A stretch of DNA of 64,000 nt from Limnephilus marmoratus (lineage: Eukaryota > Arthropoda > Insecta > Trichoptera > Limnephilidae). Below, in pieces: positions 1 to 10,829 of this stretch (its first letter is position 1; each line of letters opens with the position of its first letter). Both the position numbers and the translations under genes were made by a program. The stretch lies in the NCBI GenBank assembly GCA_917880885.1, contig OU862931.1:17650736-17714735 (forward strand), written 5' to 3'. A model generated the notes under the pieces. That model had not been told where the DNA came from. It made no database searches and saw nothing but the letters and a program-made list of their open reading frames with translations.

Positions 1-243
1 CAAATGTTGAAGGGAGATTTGTAAGAAATCGGTAGAAATTCGGGTAGCGGCGGCTTAATCGTCTTTTTTATTAAATCATTGTGCAACATCAACTATTTAT
101 AATACAAATCCAGTTATATTCATAGATTGAGAGAATTAAAAACAAAATTAAAGTATTCGTTTAATCTGTGACTTGCCATAATTATGAAATAAACGTAATG
201 TTTTTTCAAACGTTTGTTTTAGCCACGTTATTTTCTTTTATTA

Positions 244-505
244 TCCTACTAATATTATAAAGGCGAAAGTTTGTATGGATGTATGGATATATGGATGTAC
301 GTATGTTTGTTACTCTTTTGTGCAAAAACTACATAATGGATTTTAATGAAACTTTACAATAATATAGCTCATACATCACAATAACATAAAGGCTATAGCT
401 CAGAGCTCTGGCATTATGAGATTTGTATAAAAAAATTGCAATAGGTGGCAAGCGAGCTGTTTGAAAAATGAATGGAGGGGGTGAGGGGGGATGGAGAAAG
501 GGGAG
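244..505 (+). mobile_element. Helitron-like element, 5' part
   Basis: Starts TCCTACTAATATTATAAA directly after an A, the usual Helitron 5' junction (A|TC). The interior, with a GAGCTCTGGCATT..GAGATTTGTATAAAAAAATTGC stretch followed by purine-rich sequence, matches the reverse complement of the Helitron copies at 1564-1991 and 53613-54374. No 3' CTAG end follows, so the copy is truncated around 505. Helitrons move by rolling-circle replication using a RepHel protein; none is encoded here, so this copy is non-autonomous. Confidence 0.6.
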
Positions 506-564
506 AGTAAAAAAATAATAGTTCCTAATTAAAGCGCTTTATCAAGTATTGTCCTAATTGAGTA

Positions 565-645
565 AATAAAGGCGGCATCCCCAAAGATGAGGGAATTTTT
601 TTTCAGGGTTTCCTATGTGGAGTTAATGTAAAAAAAACATGACTA
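565..645 (+). mobile_element. S1 dispersed repeat, 3' end with poly-A
   Basis: Short copy of the repeat family called S1 here: CATCCCCAAAGATGAGGG, a T-rich spacer, a CAGGG...CCT..GTGGAG segment and a run of A at about 632-639. The same 3' end recurs at 18.4, 30.5, 55.7 and 56.7 kb. The poly-A tail suggests retrotransposition; no coding capacity is seen. Confidence 0.55.
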
Positions 646-1267
646 TATGTCGGAAGAACGAAACCAAAACTCAATATTTGACTAGGTACTACTGCATTCA
701 GTCCTTTGATAATTACTTTTAAATCTACTTAACAAAACTCCGCGCACAAGTCGGCCAGCTTCGTGACAATGTTATTCGTTAACCACCGCGGAAAATGTAG
801 TTTTAGATATTAACAAGTAAATCACGTAGCCTTCTGATTATAATATTAACAACAGGTGAGCCTCTAGGCGCTCTCACCCCATTCAACTCCCAACCCTTAC
901 AACAGCTAGAACTGAGGCCGCATTGCAAAGTATACCCACGCGACACCGGGGGCGAAACTTCCACGGGCTTAAAGTGACTTTTCATTGAAAGTCTTACTAT
1001 ATCTCGGAACCTTTTGGTTTGGGTGCAGGATTGTATGATAGTAAGGGTGGTGGTTAATTTGGAAACTGGTTAAATATTGAATAACTGGGTATTTCCGGTG
1101 GTGACGTCACAATGCGCAAAGAGGAACACGGTAGTGCGGAAAATTACAATGAGTTCATTTTAATTAAATTTATTCGACGTGTTTAGTTACGTAAAATAAG
1201 TGAAATCTATTGACAGAACTAATGATTAGTTCTTTATGATTAGAATTCAAGAGATCTTTCAATAAAC
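646..1267. other. unassigned AT-rich spacer
   Basis: No gene, RNA or repeat recognised. A 60-codon minus-strand frame at 803-985 has no recognisable domain and is not called. Confidence 0.4.
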
Positions 1268-1279
1268 ATATTACATTGA

Positions 1280-1486
1280 ATTAGAAGATGATATTATTAA
1301 ATCTAAACGAAACATGAAACAGAACAAGACAAAGGAAAATAAAATGGCAACGGTCGCAACTGAAATACGAACCCAGGATCTCCCGTTCTGAGACCCAGTT
1401 GCAACCGTTACCTTTTTATTTTCCTTTGTCTTGTTTTGTTTCATGTTTTGTTTAGATTTATTAATATCAGCTCCGTCTTCAGTGAT
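1280..1486. mobile_element. snap-back (palindromic) tRNA-related SINE with 12-bp target duplication
   Basis: Two inverted arms (about 1284-1362 and 1396-1480) of the same SINE body surround a short loop with a tRNA-type B box on the minus strand (reverse complement of 1363-1380, containing GGGTTCG). The arm sequence, beginning CAGTTGCGACC, also follows the B box of the SINE at 29800-29945, so this is an inverted duplication of that SINE's body. The unit is bounded by the perfect direct repeat ATATTACATTGA at 1268-1279 and 1487-1498, indicating that the palindrome was inserted as a unit by target-primed reverse transcription. Transcribed RNA would fold into a hairpin of roughly 65-80 bp. Confidence 0.7.
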
Positions 1487-1563
1487 ATATTACATTGATG
1501 GATAAAACTTTCAAAAGAATTCCAAAAACAAAATTAAACATATCTGAATTTATTAAGTAGGTA

Positions 1564-1991
1564 CTAGCTGGTCCCGGCATGCGTTGCTATGCCACTTAAT
1601 AAAGAAATTGTTTCTCCCTGCGTGTCCTTTCCCACTCCGTCACCTCCACCTTCCCTATCCCCACTCCACTCCCCCCCCTTCCCCCGTCCCGCGAACCCCC
1701 CTCTCGAGTTCCCCTCCCCTTCCCCTATCCCAGGTTCCCCTCCCCCTCCATGGTTCCCATCCCCCATCTCTCTCTCCCTCCCGCTTTCCATAGCAATAGC
1801 CGCTTCCTCGCGTGCCACCAATAGCAATTTTTTTATACAAATTTCAGAATGCCAGAGCTCATCTGAAGTTTTATAAAAACCTTGTCCTGACAATAACGAA
1901 CACACAAAAAAAAGAATTATCCAATTTGGTGCAGTCGTTCGAAAGTTATGCACTTAGCAACACATTCAGCGATTCATTTTTATATTATAGA
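1564..1991 (-). mobile_element. non-autonomous Helitron, complete ends
   Basis: On the minus strand it starts TCTATAATATAAAAATG at 1991 and ends CTAG at 1564 followed by T. Just before the end lies a hairpin, GGCAT-(8 nt)-ATGCC, the standard 3' signature of Helitrons. The base before the 5' TC is G rather than A. The middle (about 1620-1800) is a strongly strand-biased purine/pyrimidine tract. Same family as 22383-23736, 53613-54374 and, more distantly, 60362-60721. No protein is encoded. Confidence 0.7.
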
Positions 1992-2138
1992 CTTACATTA
2001 TATATCTAATTATGTAGATCTACCAAAAAATAGATTATAATCGAATAATTAATACTTCACTTCTTCTAAACGAAGTAATTTTTTAATTTCAATTAATATT
2101 TCTTCAAACTTCGCAAAATTACTTTGTGGCATCATTTT

Positions 2139-2394
2139 TCATATAATGAATAACTGATTACTTTGTATAAAACCACTATTTTTAAAACAATATCAACATG
2201 TTTTGACAACAATGTTGTCTTCATCAGGATATGTTACTATAATATTATAGTAACATATATTATAGTATTATAGTAACATATATTATAGTATTATAGTAAC
2301 ATATCCTGATGAAGACAACATTGTTGTCGAAACATGTTGATATTGTTTTAAAAATAGTGGTTTTATACAAAGTAATCAGTTATTCATTATATGA
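2139..2394. repeat. 256-bp near-perfect palindrome with 23-bp repeats in the centre
   Basis: Arms 2139-2244 and 2289-2394 are reverse complements with one mismatch noticed, in the GAAAC core (2209 region versus 2324 region). The centre holds about two and a half copies of a 23-bp unit containing TTATAGTAACATA. Each arm contains a hammerhead-type core; the plus-strand copy is annotated separately. No flanking direct repeat was found, unlike the snap-backs at 31.6 and 60.9 kb. Confidence 0.8.
2306..2333 (+). ncRNA. hammerhead-like ribozyme core
   Basis: Reads CTGATGA, one A, GACAAC, a 3-nt loop, GTTGTC, GAAAC. The invariant hammerhead segments CUGAUGA and GAAA are separated by a 6-bp stem II. 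The extra base between CUGAUGA and the stem is unusual but shared by the other two loci that retain a CTGAYGA box. The cleavage site and stem I were not identified, so activity is uncertain. The mirrored minus-strand copy has the first G of GAAAC changed. Confidence 0.35.
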
Positions 2395-2399
2395 ATAAT

Positions 2400-2960
2400 T
2401 AATAGGCAATGTTTTTAAATACCTACTTGCATACATGCTTGTCATACATTTTTGTTTTGTTTTATCATCTTTTCGTCTAACTGGTTTTTTAAGTTAATAT
2501 TTTTATATTTATTTGGGAAAACAAATAGTCCTACATTAAAGTATACGTATAACAAACATTCGTATGTACTAACCCAAAATTCGTATGTACTATCAAATAA
2601 CTTCCATCGAGTATTGATTTAATATTTGTTTCTACAGAATATATTAAAAATGACAATAGAAAAACAAATATTATGAAGAAACAAATAATATTATGAATAA
2701 ATAAATTTATGATCATTATATTATTAAAAGCAATAAAACATTACAATGATATTATAATTTTCAGAAAAATAAAAGTATTTTACGTTATCAATTTGGTGAG
2801 CTGCATTTTATATGCTTTAAAGTTATAGTTGAAAATGTCTACATTTCGTAAGGCCTTGTGAGTTTTAAAGACAGTCCTAACAAAGAGTTTGGGCGTATTT
2901 GGATTTACAGAGTAGTATTCTAAATAAGTCGATCGATCTGGTTTCGTGTTCGGGGCAACG
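2400..2960. other. unassigned AT-rich spacer
   Basis: Very AT-rich sequence; no gene or named repeat recognised. Confidence 0.4.
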
Positions 2961-2964
2961 AAAT

Positions 2965-3570
2965 GCTAACTAACTAACCATCACGCCGTTTTCCGCAGGG
3001 GTAGGCAGAGAGGACGGACCGCCAAACAACTCGGTCTTGGCACATACTCTTTGCCTCACAAATATTCATACATCGTCTCATAAATACTCTTCTATTATTC
3101 TGACTTTTGACATGGCCCGACTCAAATATCTGATTCATTTGATCGTGCCATGTCTTCCTCGGGCGTCCCCGACTTCTTCTACCATTTACATTTGCGTCAT
3201 ATATTCTTCTTACACTTCTTAATCTTAAACATTTCTCACACGATCATACATGGTTTTACCACACATTTCAACAGTATTCAGTTTACTTTCATCTTTCCTC
3301 TGACAGTTCCAACTCTCATTACCATACATCGGGGTAGGTACCAGGACTCCACTGTGGACTGCCAACTTCGCTTCTTTTGACATTTTTGTTAGCCCCAACG
3401 GCATTCAGTCCTCCATTAAAGGAATTACCTGCATTCACCCTTCTTTCAATATCCCTATCAGCCTTCTCATCTCTCGTAAACATACCACCCAGATACACAT
3501 GCTCATCCAACTGCTCCAAGTATTCATCATTCGAAATGCAATCTTTTGTAATCATTTGTGTCCTTTTCTT
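2965..3570 (-). pseudogene. RTE-like LINE, 3' end of ORF2 (copy 1 of 3)
   Basis: Minus-strand frames contain the C-terminal part of a LINE reverse transcriptase: VYLGGMFTRDEKADRDI then NGGLNAVGANK at about 3400-3500, and further on a segment close to the basic RSRGRPRKTWHDQV motif seen better in the copies at 23.8 and 37.5 kb. Frameshifts break it. The 3' end is GTGATGGTTAGTTAGTTAG (reverse of 2965-2984), a short GTTA tandem tail shared by all three copies, typical of RTE-type LINEs with microsatellite rather than long poly-A tails. The catalytic RT core and the endonuclease are absent (5' truncation). Confidence 0.7.
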
Positions 3571-3574
3571 TTCA

Positions 3575-3935
3575 CCACATGGTTACTCCATAGTGTCTAT
3601 AATGTTATGTTGTATTTTAACTGCGAATAACCTAACATACAATGCTGCCGCCAAGGTTGGAACCACAGTAGCCTCCTTGAGATTGTCAATAATGACGCTG
3701 TGTTTTTACTTGTGACGGCAGAATAACACTTTATCTAAAAAGTATGACCTGAGCACAGGTTCTCCTAGTGAGGTGTTCACAAAATAATGCTACTAACCCA
3801 TTTACAAACTTTACTGTAAACTGTATATATATATATATATACGAGAATAGAAATAAAAACTAATAACGTAAAGTTTAAATGTTAATATTATTTTCTGCTT
3901 CTTTCGAACCCTTTTTACTTCTCTTCTCTTTGTTT
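3575..3935. other. unassigned spacer with short (TA)n
   Basis: Contains a (TA)n run at about 3823-3841. Nothing else recognised. Confidence 0.4.
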
Positions 3936-4661
3936 TAAGGGTCGACCGATACAGGAGACCGAGAATAGATAAATTGAGGAAAAAAATGAGATTTTTTGTG
4001 CTATTTTTGGATAATATAGCATATTTAAGAATGAAATAATAAATTTGTTTTAAATAGTTTGAATAATTGCCACTGAATCTAAATAATCTCCGTACACTTA
4101 CCAGCTTTCCAACATAATGATCTTGATATTCACTTAAGTAGTTTATGTAGGCTAGTAATTATAATTAATCACAACAGCACATAAAATAACTTTTTTTTTT
4201 CTACTATGAACAAAATTCAAACAAAAATAGTGAAATGAACGAACGGCGCGGCGCGGCGGTGGCAGCAATGGTAGCAGCGGTAGCAGCCGACCAATCACAA
4301 TCGACAGCTCTCTCACACACTGACACCAAGTAGTGGCGAATGTGGATGCGCGCAGCAGATTTGAATCCCATTATCCATTATTTGAATTCCAATAACCCCC
4401 ACCGTATGGATTCGAATTTTGAATATCTAGCTGTCACAGTTACTTTGTTTTGCTCTAGAAAAAAATTATCTTTTTTTATTATTTTAACTAATATTTTTAT
4501 GTTTTCTGGTCAATAAAAGTGTAGTGTGTTGTTCCTTGAGGATTCTTCTCCCCTCTGATCTTCCAGGAGTCACTTTTCGTTACTGATTTCCAGATATTTA
4601 TAACCTTTTTTATTTCTGTCACTTTCCATACATTTTTTTTTCATTTATATTTTTTTAAACA

Positions 4662-6067
4662 ATGGAGGAGGACCCTCCTGGACATCCTAAAAAGCCCCCA
4701 GATCCTCCCCCTGACCCCCCAGATGGTGAAAATTTAGTAATTTCAGAGTAATTTCAGACAGTGAATCTGTCATTCTGACTACCACAAAAAAAAGGAAGTT
4801 TAGTCCCTCTTCCTCAATAAAACATGACTCTCCTTCTTCTTCTCAGTCTTCACCTGCTCTTCCTCAACCTCCTCCTACAAACTTTTATTCTCCTCATTCC
4901 TGTGGCCCGTTCATTGTGTACGCTCAAAAAACTGAGCAAGGTAAAACCATCCACCCTCTTGAATTTGGTAAATTCCTATCAAATAGCAAGAACCTTTCTA
5001 TTAAGCCGGGAGGTGTAAAATCCGAGGGTCGCTTCCGAATCTCTGTTGAATTCCTCTCAGGTTCAGCCGCCAACAACTTTATCAAAAACATATTTATTTC
5101 ATCAAATTCTAAATTCAAGGCGTACATCCCAACTTACAATGTCACTCGAATGGGCCTCGTCAGAGGTATCTCGACCGATCTGTCCATTCTAGAAATCCTA
5201 TCTTCACTTTCAACTCCCCAACATATCGGCAATCCCATAAAAGCCAGGAGGCTAAATTATAAGGACACCTCTGAGGGCATCGTTTCCTGGAAGCCCTCAC
5301 AATCTGTCGTCATCACATTCGAAGGACAATCTCTTCCCTCCCATATTTATTTATTTTTCAACTCCTTACCAGTTGAAATGTATACTTATCCTACCACTTA
5401 ATGTTACAATTGCTGTCGTTTTGGTCATACCAAAGTAGCATGCAGATCCCCTCCCAGATGTTTCAAATGTGGAGAAAACCACACGGCTGACCAATGTTCT
5501 TCTCTCTCTTCACCTAAATGTTTTAACTGCTCAGGTGCTCATTCCGCCATTAACTCTTCTTGTCCGGAACAATTTCGCCAAAAAAATATAAAAATTTCTA
5601 TGGCCTCTCAGAAGTTGTCTTTTTTACAGGCTTCTAAACTATTCCCGCCTGTCAAAAAATCATTTGCCGAGGTTTTATCCAGTAACTCCTCATCCAACCC
5701 ACCCGCCTCCACCTCAACATCTTCTCGTTCCACTAAATTCTCATACAAAAACCCTATCTCTAAACCGGCTCCTGGATACGATCAGCAACAACACAACTCA
5801 CTTCTCTTGAATCCCAATGGTTCACCTCTTTCAAATGCCACAAATGGGTGTGCAAACAGTTATAATTCATCCTCATCAAACCATCAAAAGCTTTCTGAAC
5901 AACTCTCCCAAGATAATTCTTCATTTATTCAAACTCTTATTATGCTTCTAATTGACCTAATTTCTTCTCAAACTAATCTACCGTCCAACGCTGCTTCTAT
6001 TATTTCCACATTAAAATCATTTATTCAAAATGGCTCTTCAAGATGTCACAATTCTTCAGTGGAATAG
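4662..6067 (+). pseudogene. LINE ORF1 (Gag-like nucleic-acid chaperone), broken
   Basis: ORF1 proteins of this group coat the element RNA. The start ATG at 4662 opens a Pro/Asp-rich N terminus. The frame is lost at an 11-bp tandem duplication (4737-4747 and 4748-4758), continues one frame over through a Ser/Pro-rich linker and the Gag core (FIVYAQK..KTIHPLEFGKFL, about 4910-4980), and meets a TAA at 5399-5401. Immediately after that stop come three CCHC zinc knuckles: C-x2-C-x4-H-x4-C at about 5402-5443, then C-x2-C-x3-H-x4-C and C-x2-C-x3-H-x6-C up to about 5563. The Ser/Asn-rich C terminus (to 6067) overlaps ORF2 by 38 nt. The two lesions separate the core from the knuckles, so no functional protein is expected. 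Confidence 0.85.
4737..4758 (+). repeat. 11-bp tandem duplication causing the ORF1 frameshift
   Basis: GTAATTTCAGA occurs twice back to back (4737-4747, 4748-4758). Counting one copy instead of two keeps the N-terminal frame from 4662 in register with the Gag core, so this single event explains the frame change and the premature TAA at 4749-4751. Confidence 0.85.
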
Positions 6068-9000
6068 CCGCAGTGCTATTTCTAACAAATCGAACCTTCT
6101 TAACCTATTAAATTCAAACCTTGTTTCTGTGGCTGCTATCTCGGAGACATGGTTTACTCCATCCACCCACTTTAATGTGGGAGGGTACTCCTGTCTCCGC
6201 GATGATCGCCCGGAAGGTACGGGCGGTGGTGCTGCCCTTTTTATTAAAAAATCCCTTCCTTTTTTCCCAATAAATAATATCAAACCCCCCAATGCTGACT
6301 TTCAAATGGTTGCAGCTAAAATAAAGGACACTTCCTTTGTTTCAGTATATCTTCCCCCAACTTCGCACTTCAATAAACAAACGTGGTTGCAAATTATCCG
6401 TCAACTAAGCCCTCCTTTCTTTTTATTGGGCGATTTTAATGCCCATTCCCCCGTCTGGGGTTCTGCTTTCTCTGATCGAGACGGTCGAAGTGTGGTGGAT
6501 TTCCTAGATGAATTCTACCTTTTTCTTTTGAATGATGGATCTCCTACTAGAATCTCTCGCCCCAACACAAACCCCAGTGCAGTAGATCTCTCCATATGCT
6601 CTACTAATCTGGCACCTCTCTCCTCGTGGGTGGTGTCCCCCGACCCTTGCTCCAGTGATCATTTCCCGATCACCATCTCTTATCAAACTTCTTTCCATTC
6701 AGACAAGTCCCATATTTCGACAAAGATTAAAACAAAACACACCAAATGGGACGAATTTAACTCGCATATGGATAAGTTTATACAAAATTTACCTTCTATC
6801 GATACATTATCTGTCAAAGATAACTACGATAACTTCAAATCAATGCTCATAACTGCAATTACTAAATCAAATCCTCCCCCTAAAACAAAATCTCTCAAAA
6901 AACTCCCTCCGACTCCCTGGTGGGATGAGAAATGTTCCAAGGTAGTGAGAATTCGGAAAGCTAAATCTCTTTCCTATCGTCACAATATGACTATGGAGAA
7001 CTATCTCATATACAAAAATGCCGAAGCCAATGCCAAAAGGGTATTGAGGTAAAAAAAAAGATCCGGGTGGTACAACTTCTGCAGTTCTGTATCTCCGAGC
7101 ACTCCAATTTCGGAAGTTTGGTCTATGATTCGAAGATTTCGATCCTCCTTCAGTTCAACATCTCCTCGAGCATCTCATTCTAAATGGATAGATGAGTTCT
7201 TGGACAAAATTGCCCCCCCTTCTGTTCCTAACTTAGAGGAAATAACTCCCATTTATAACACTCCTATGTCTGATCATTGGCTAGACTCTCCATTCACTTT
7301 AATTGAATTAAAAAATTGTTTATCAACAGTCAAGGACTCATCTCCAGGCAGAGATGGTATTCCTTATAGCATTATAAAAAATAGTAATGATAATGTTCTA
7401 AATCACTTCTTAAGCATCTTAAATAAAATATTCCAGACTGGCATAATTCCTGATGACTGGAGTTCTCAAATAATCATTCCAATCCTAAAATTAAACAAAT
7501 CACCCAATTCTGGATCCAACTATAGGCCAATTGCTTTTTCATCCACCCTTAGTAAAATTTATGAAAAATTAATTAAAAACCGGTTAGAATTTTTTGTCGA
7601 GAGTAATCATCTTCTCTCTCCATCTCAATTTGGATTTAGAAAAAAAAAATCCACGCAAGATAACCTTGCCATCATCAGTACTGATATTAATTTATCCATT
7701 TCTAACAAAGAAGTATGTCTTGCAGTCTTAATAGACATAGAAGGCGCCTTTGACAATGTTTCCATCCCAATTCTTAAAAAAAAACTTTTAGGCCTTGGCT
7801 TACCCCTCATGTTTGTCCAATCTATTATTAATCTTTTTCTCGATAGGAAAATTTTCATTGAGCTACCAGATGTTACTCCTCAGAGTAGGTCAATTTGGAA
7901 GGGCTTACCTCAAGGCGATGTATTATCCCCCTCACTGTATAATATATACACACATGATATGCATGTCACCATTCCCCCTCAAGTAAAAGTTATTGAGTTC
8001 GCGGATGACATAGCTTTCTTCTTATCATCCAAAATCATCCCACCCGCCGTCAAATATCGTAATGAAGCCATGGATACCCTTTGCACATGGCTCACTTTAA
8101 ATGGTCTTGAACTTTCAGTTCAAAAGAGTCAGTGTGTCACCTTCTCAAACCGTCATCATAACTCTCCTGTTCAAATTTTATTTAAAAACTCTCCAATCCC
8201 CAATGTCTCCGAAGTTAAATTTTTGGGAGTAACATTTGATAGGAAACTTAAATGGTCTTCCCATATTCATAATATTGTTACTAAATGTGAAAAAAATTTA
8301 AATATCATCAGATCATTGACTGGCGTTTGGTGGGGTTCACACCCTATCTGCATTAAGTTGCTTTACAACGCACTTATTCGAAGCCATCTCGACTATGCCT
8401 GCCCACTTTTTAGTACTGCATCCAAAAATGCACTCAGAAAATTAGACAAAATTCAATCAAAGTCATTGCGAATAATAACTGGAGCCATGCAATCGTCGCC
8501 CATCAATTCTCTTCAAGTTCTGACCCTCCACTTTATTTAAGACGTCAACTATTTGCTGACAAATTTGTTCTTAAATGTTTAAATTCTAAATGCCATCAGG
8601 TTATTCCCAGAGTGTCGTTGTTCAAAGACTCAACACATTCATCTACAATCAGAGCTCGAATTAAACCTCTTCCTGCCTTCTGTAAAAATTTTCGTTCTCT
8701 CTCAGAGCTTCAAATTATCCAAAATGATCTTCTTCCATTATTCAAATTAAAATATAGTCACGTCACCCTATCCCCAACAATTTTAGAAGGGATCGGCATC
8801 CTTAAAAGTCATTCCAATCTTCCAGCCCATACTGTCAATAATATGTTCAATGACATTATTTCTTCTAAATGGCCCAACACTTCTCTTTTATTTACTGATG
8901 GCTCCAAATCTCCAGACTCTCCTAACTGTGGTATAGGTATTAACGTTTACCACAATAATTCTAATGAAAGAATATTTTATTCAATTTCAAACCAATTTTC

Positions 9001-9754
9001 AATATTTTCTGCCGAGTGCATTGCAATAATTGAATCTCTCAAATATATAATAAAAAATAATTTTGAACATTCTCTTGTTCTCTCTGACTCTCTCAGTTCC
9101 CTCCAAAAACTTAAATCCAGTCCTTTTCTTCATCCTGATGATCACTTTGTATGTCTTATTCGAGTGCTGATATCCTCCATTCAAAGTTCTGGAAAAACTG
9201 TCACTCTGATTTGGATTCCTGGACATGTTGGCATAGTGGGTAACGATATTGCTGATTCCTTGGCAAAACAAGGAGCGTACATTACCCTCGTAAACCATAT
9301 TCCCCTATCTGATATTTTTTCCATCATCAAAGATAGATCCCGCAATGTTTGGACAGAGTATTGGAACATTGCTAGTCAATCCAAGGGTGCCCGCTACGCC
9401 TCAATACAAAGGACTATCCCATCAAAACCGTGGTTTCAAAAATTCCCCCATTTTTCAAAAAAAGAAATTTCCTTACTTATTCGAATGAGAATCGGACATT
9501 GTTCCGTTCCTTCTCACCTTTTTAAAATTCATGTGCTTGACTCCCCAGATTGTACATTCTGTGGTCTAGATGTGGGAACTTTAGATCACATATTTTTTGA
9601 TTGTCCCTCTCTAAATAAATATCCTCTCTTCTATCAAGATTTATCCAAAATTGCCTCTCCTCCATTCAACATCTCATCTCTTCTAAGTCTGAACTCAACT
9701 TCAATCTTCCATAAAATTCTGAAATTTGCACATTTAAATAAAATTAATATATAA
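6030..9754 (+). pseudogene. LINE ORF2: AP endonuclease, reverse transcriptase, RNase H; broken
   Basis: ORF2 nicks the target DNA and copies the RNA onto it. Visible in order: the endonuclease from the ATG at 6030 (QWNSRS near residue 10, SETWF near 38, LLGDFNAHSPVWGS near 130, SSDHFPI near 208); a reverse transcriptase with LIDIEGAFD (about 7730), GLPQGDVLSPSLY (about 7900) and the catalytic FADD (about 7998-8009); RNase H with FTDGSK (about 8892), SAECIA, VLSDS and WIPGHVGIVGNDIAD (about 9210-9255); and a C-terminal CxxC..H..C motif (about 9550-9605). It has an in-frame TAA at 7050-7052, explicable by one substitution in a Glu codon, and an apparent 1-base deletion at about 8517-8522. The catalytic residues I could check are otherwise present, so the copy is fairly young. 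Confidence 0.9.
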
Positions 9755-9987
9755 ATTCACTTTTCATTTCTCTGTAATTATAAATGATGGCCTAGAACAC
9801 CCTTGAAGGGTGAAAGCCAGAAATAATCGAAAAAAAAAAAAACCCCACCGTACCTACTTACAACGGTCTCGATTATGACCCAGAATCTCGGCGATTTTTC
9901 ATCGAGAACCGAGACAGAGTTCTCGGTAGAATTTGTAGCCGAGAATGCCGAGACCGAGACGGAAACCGAGACCTTGGTCGACCCTTA

Positions 9988-10610
9988 CTTCGTTTTTACT
10001 TCCCACCCTTAGTATTTAACGTATTAATTTCGGTCGTCAGTGCATGGGTGTTTGATTTGAAATTGTATTCCTGGGAAATGCGTAAACGCAGAAAGATGTA
10101 GAAGGTATCAGCATTATTTTATTAATTAGTTTTGAACTGAAACTTCTATTGCACGGCTGTGATTTGGATTTCGGATGAAACGGAAATGACGATTAGTGCA
10201 CCTGCGACGCATCAACGCTTTCACAATGATGTCACTTTTAAAGGCTCCTATTGGTTGAGATATGAAACGGAAATTACGCGAGGTCTGCGCTCATTGGTCG
10301 CTTTGATTATGACCTCACTTTTCGAGTATTGGTTGAGATTGTTTTGGTAAAGTTTTGCTTCTACGGCGTGTAAACTGCACTCGAATATTTCAATTTTTTT
10401 TATTCGAAATGCGAATTTTTTTCTTGTTTAAATGTTTGTTAGTTGCAGATGGATGTTATATTTTTCAAGTTTACGAACATTCGAAAGAAAAAAATCTTGA
10501 GGCAAACATTTTTTTCACAAGTACTTCCAGTTTCACAAATCCTACAATTATAAAAACTGCGTTTGCGCTGGTATTAAATGAATAGATGTCTACCCACTAA
10601 CTCATGCTTT
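9988..10610. other. unassigned spacer
   Basis: No gene recognised. At 10230-10335 a short motif (TATTGGTTGAGAT) occurs twice in otherwise unique sequence. Confidence 0.35.
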
Positions 10611-10616
10611 AATCAA

Positions 10617-10706
10617 TTGTATAAGTGGTTCAAACAAAGTTACATTGTTTCATTTATTTATAATGGATAACCACAAAGTTATAGTTACATTTAAAAGTAT
10701 TAATTT
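10617..10706 (+). mobile_element. Penelope-like element 3' terminal fragment
   Basis: The stretch from AAGTGGTTCAAACAAAG to the AACCACAAAGTTATAG region matches, in reverse complement, the sequence at about 47928-48005 that lies just 3' of a PLE endonuclease tail and its hammerhead-like motif. It is therefore a short PLE terminal fragment in plus sense. No protein remains. Confidence 0.5.
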
Positions 10707-10829
10707 TATTACTTCATATCTAATTGAATTTTGTATTGTGAAATGGGAACCTCATCACGGGTAAGGCACCCAGTGAGGCCGACAATATCAAATTAAGTTA
10801 TTGTAAAAAAATATATATAAATAAAGATA

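Larger units (their letters stand above)
4407..9842 (+). mobile_element. I-clade-like non-LTR retrotransposon, near full length
   Basis: A two-ORF LINE: Gag-like ORF1 (4662-6067) and ORF2 with AP endonuclease, reverse transcriptase and RNase H (6030-9754), then a short 3' UTR ending in a run of about 13 A at 9830-9842. CCCCACCGTA flanks it at 4397-4406 and 9843-9852, a 10-bp target duplication that fixes both ends. The RNase H domain, three CCHC knuckles and a C-terminal CCHC motif point to the I group; R1/LOA relatives are the alternative. The copy is inactive: ORF1 has a frameshifting duplication and a stop, ORF2 a stop and a frameshift. The 5' UTR (4407-4661) should hold an internal promoter, but none is recognisable by eye. 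Confidence 0.9.
3936..9987. mobile_element. possible DNA transposon or MITE split by the I-type LINE
   Basis: TAAGGGTCGACC at 3936-3947 is matched by its reverse complement GGTCGACCCTTA at 9976-9987. Both ends continue inward into GAGACCGAG-rich sequence. Removing the LINE at 4407-9842 leaves a unit of about 0.6 kb with inverted ends. No clear target duplication was found and no transposase is present, so the superfamily is unassigned. A chance inverted match plus shared low-complexity CTCGG motifs is the alternative. Confidence 0.35.

Noticed and set aside
1584..1876. Proline/serine-rich plus-strand frames, also at 23062-23502 and 53671-54024
   Set aside because: They are readings of the pyrimidine-rich core of one Helitron family; the frames differ between copies and have no domain.
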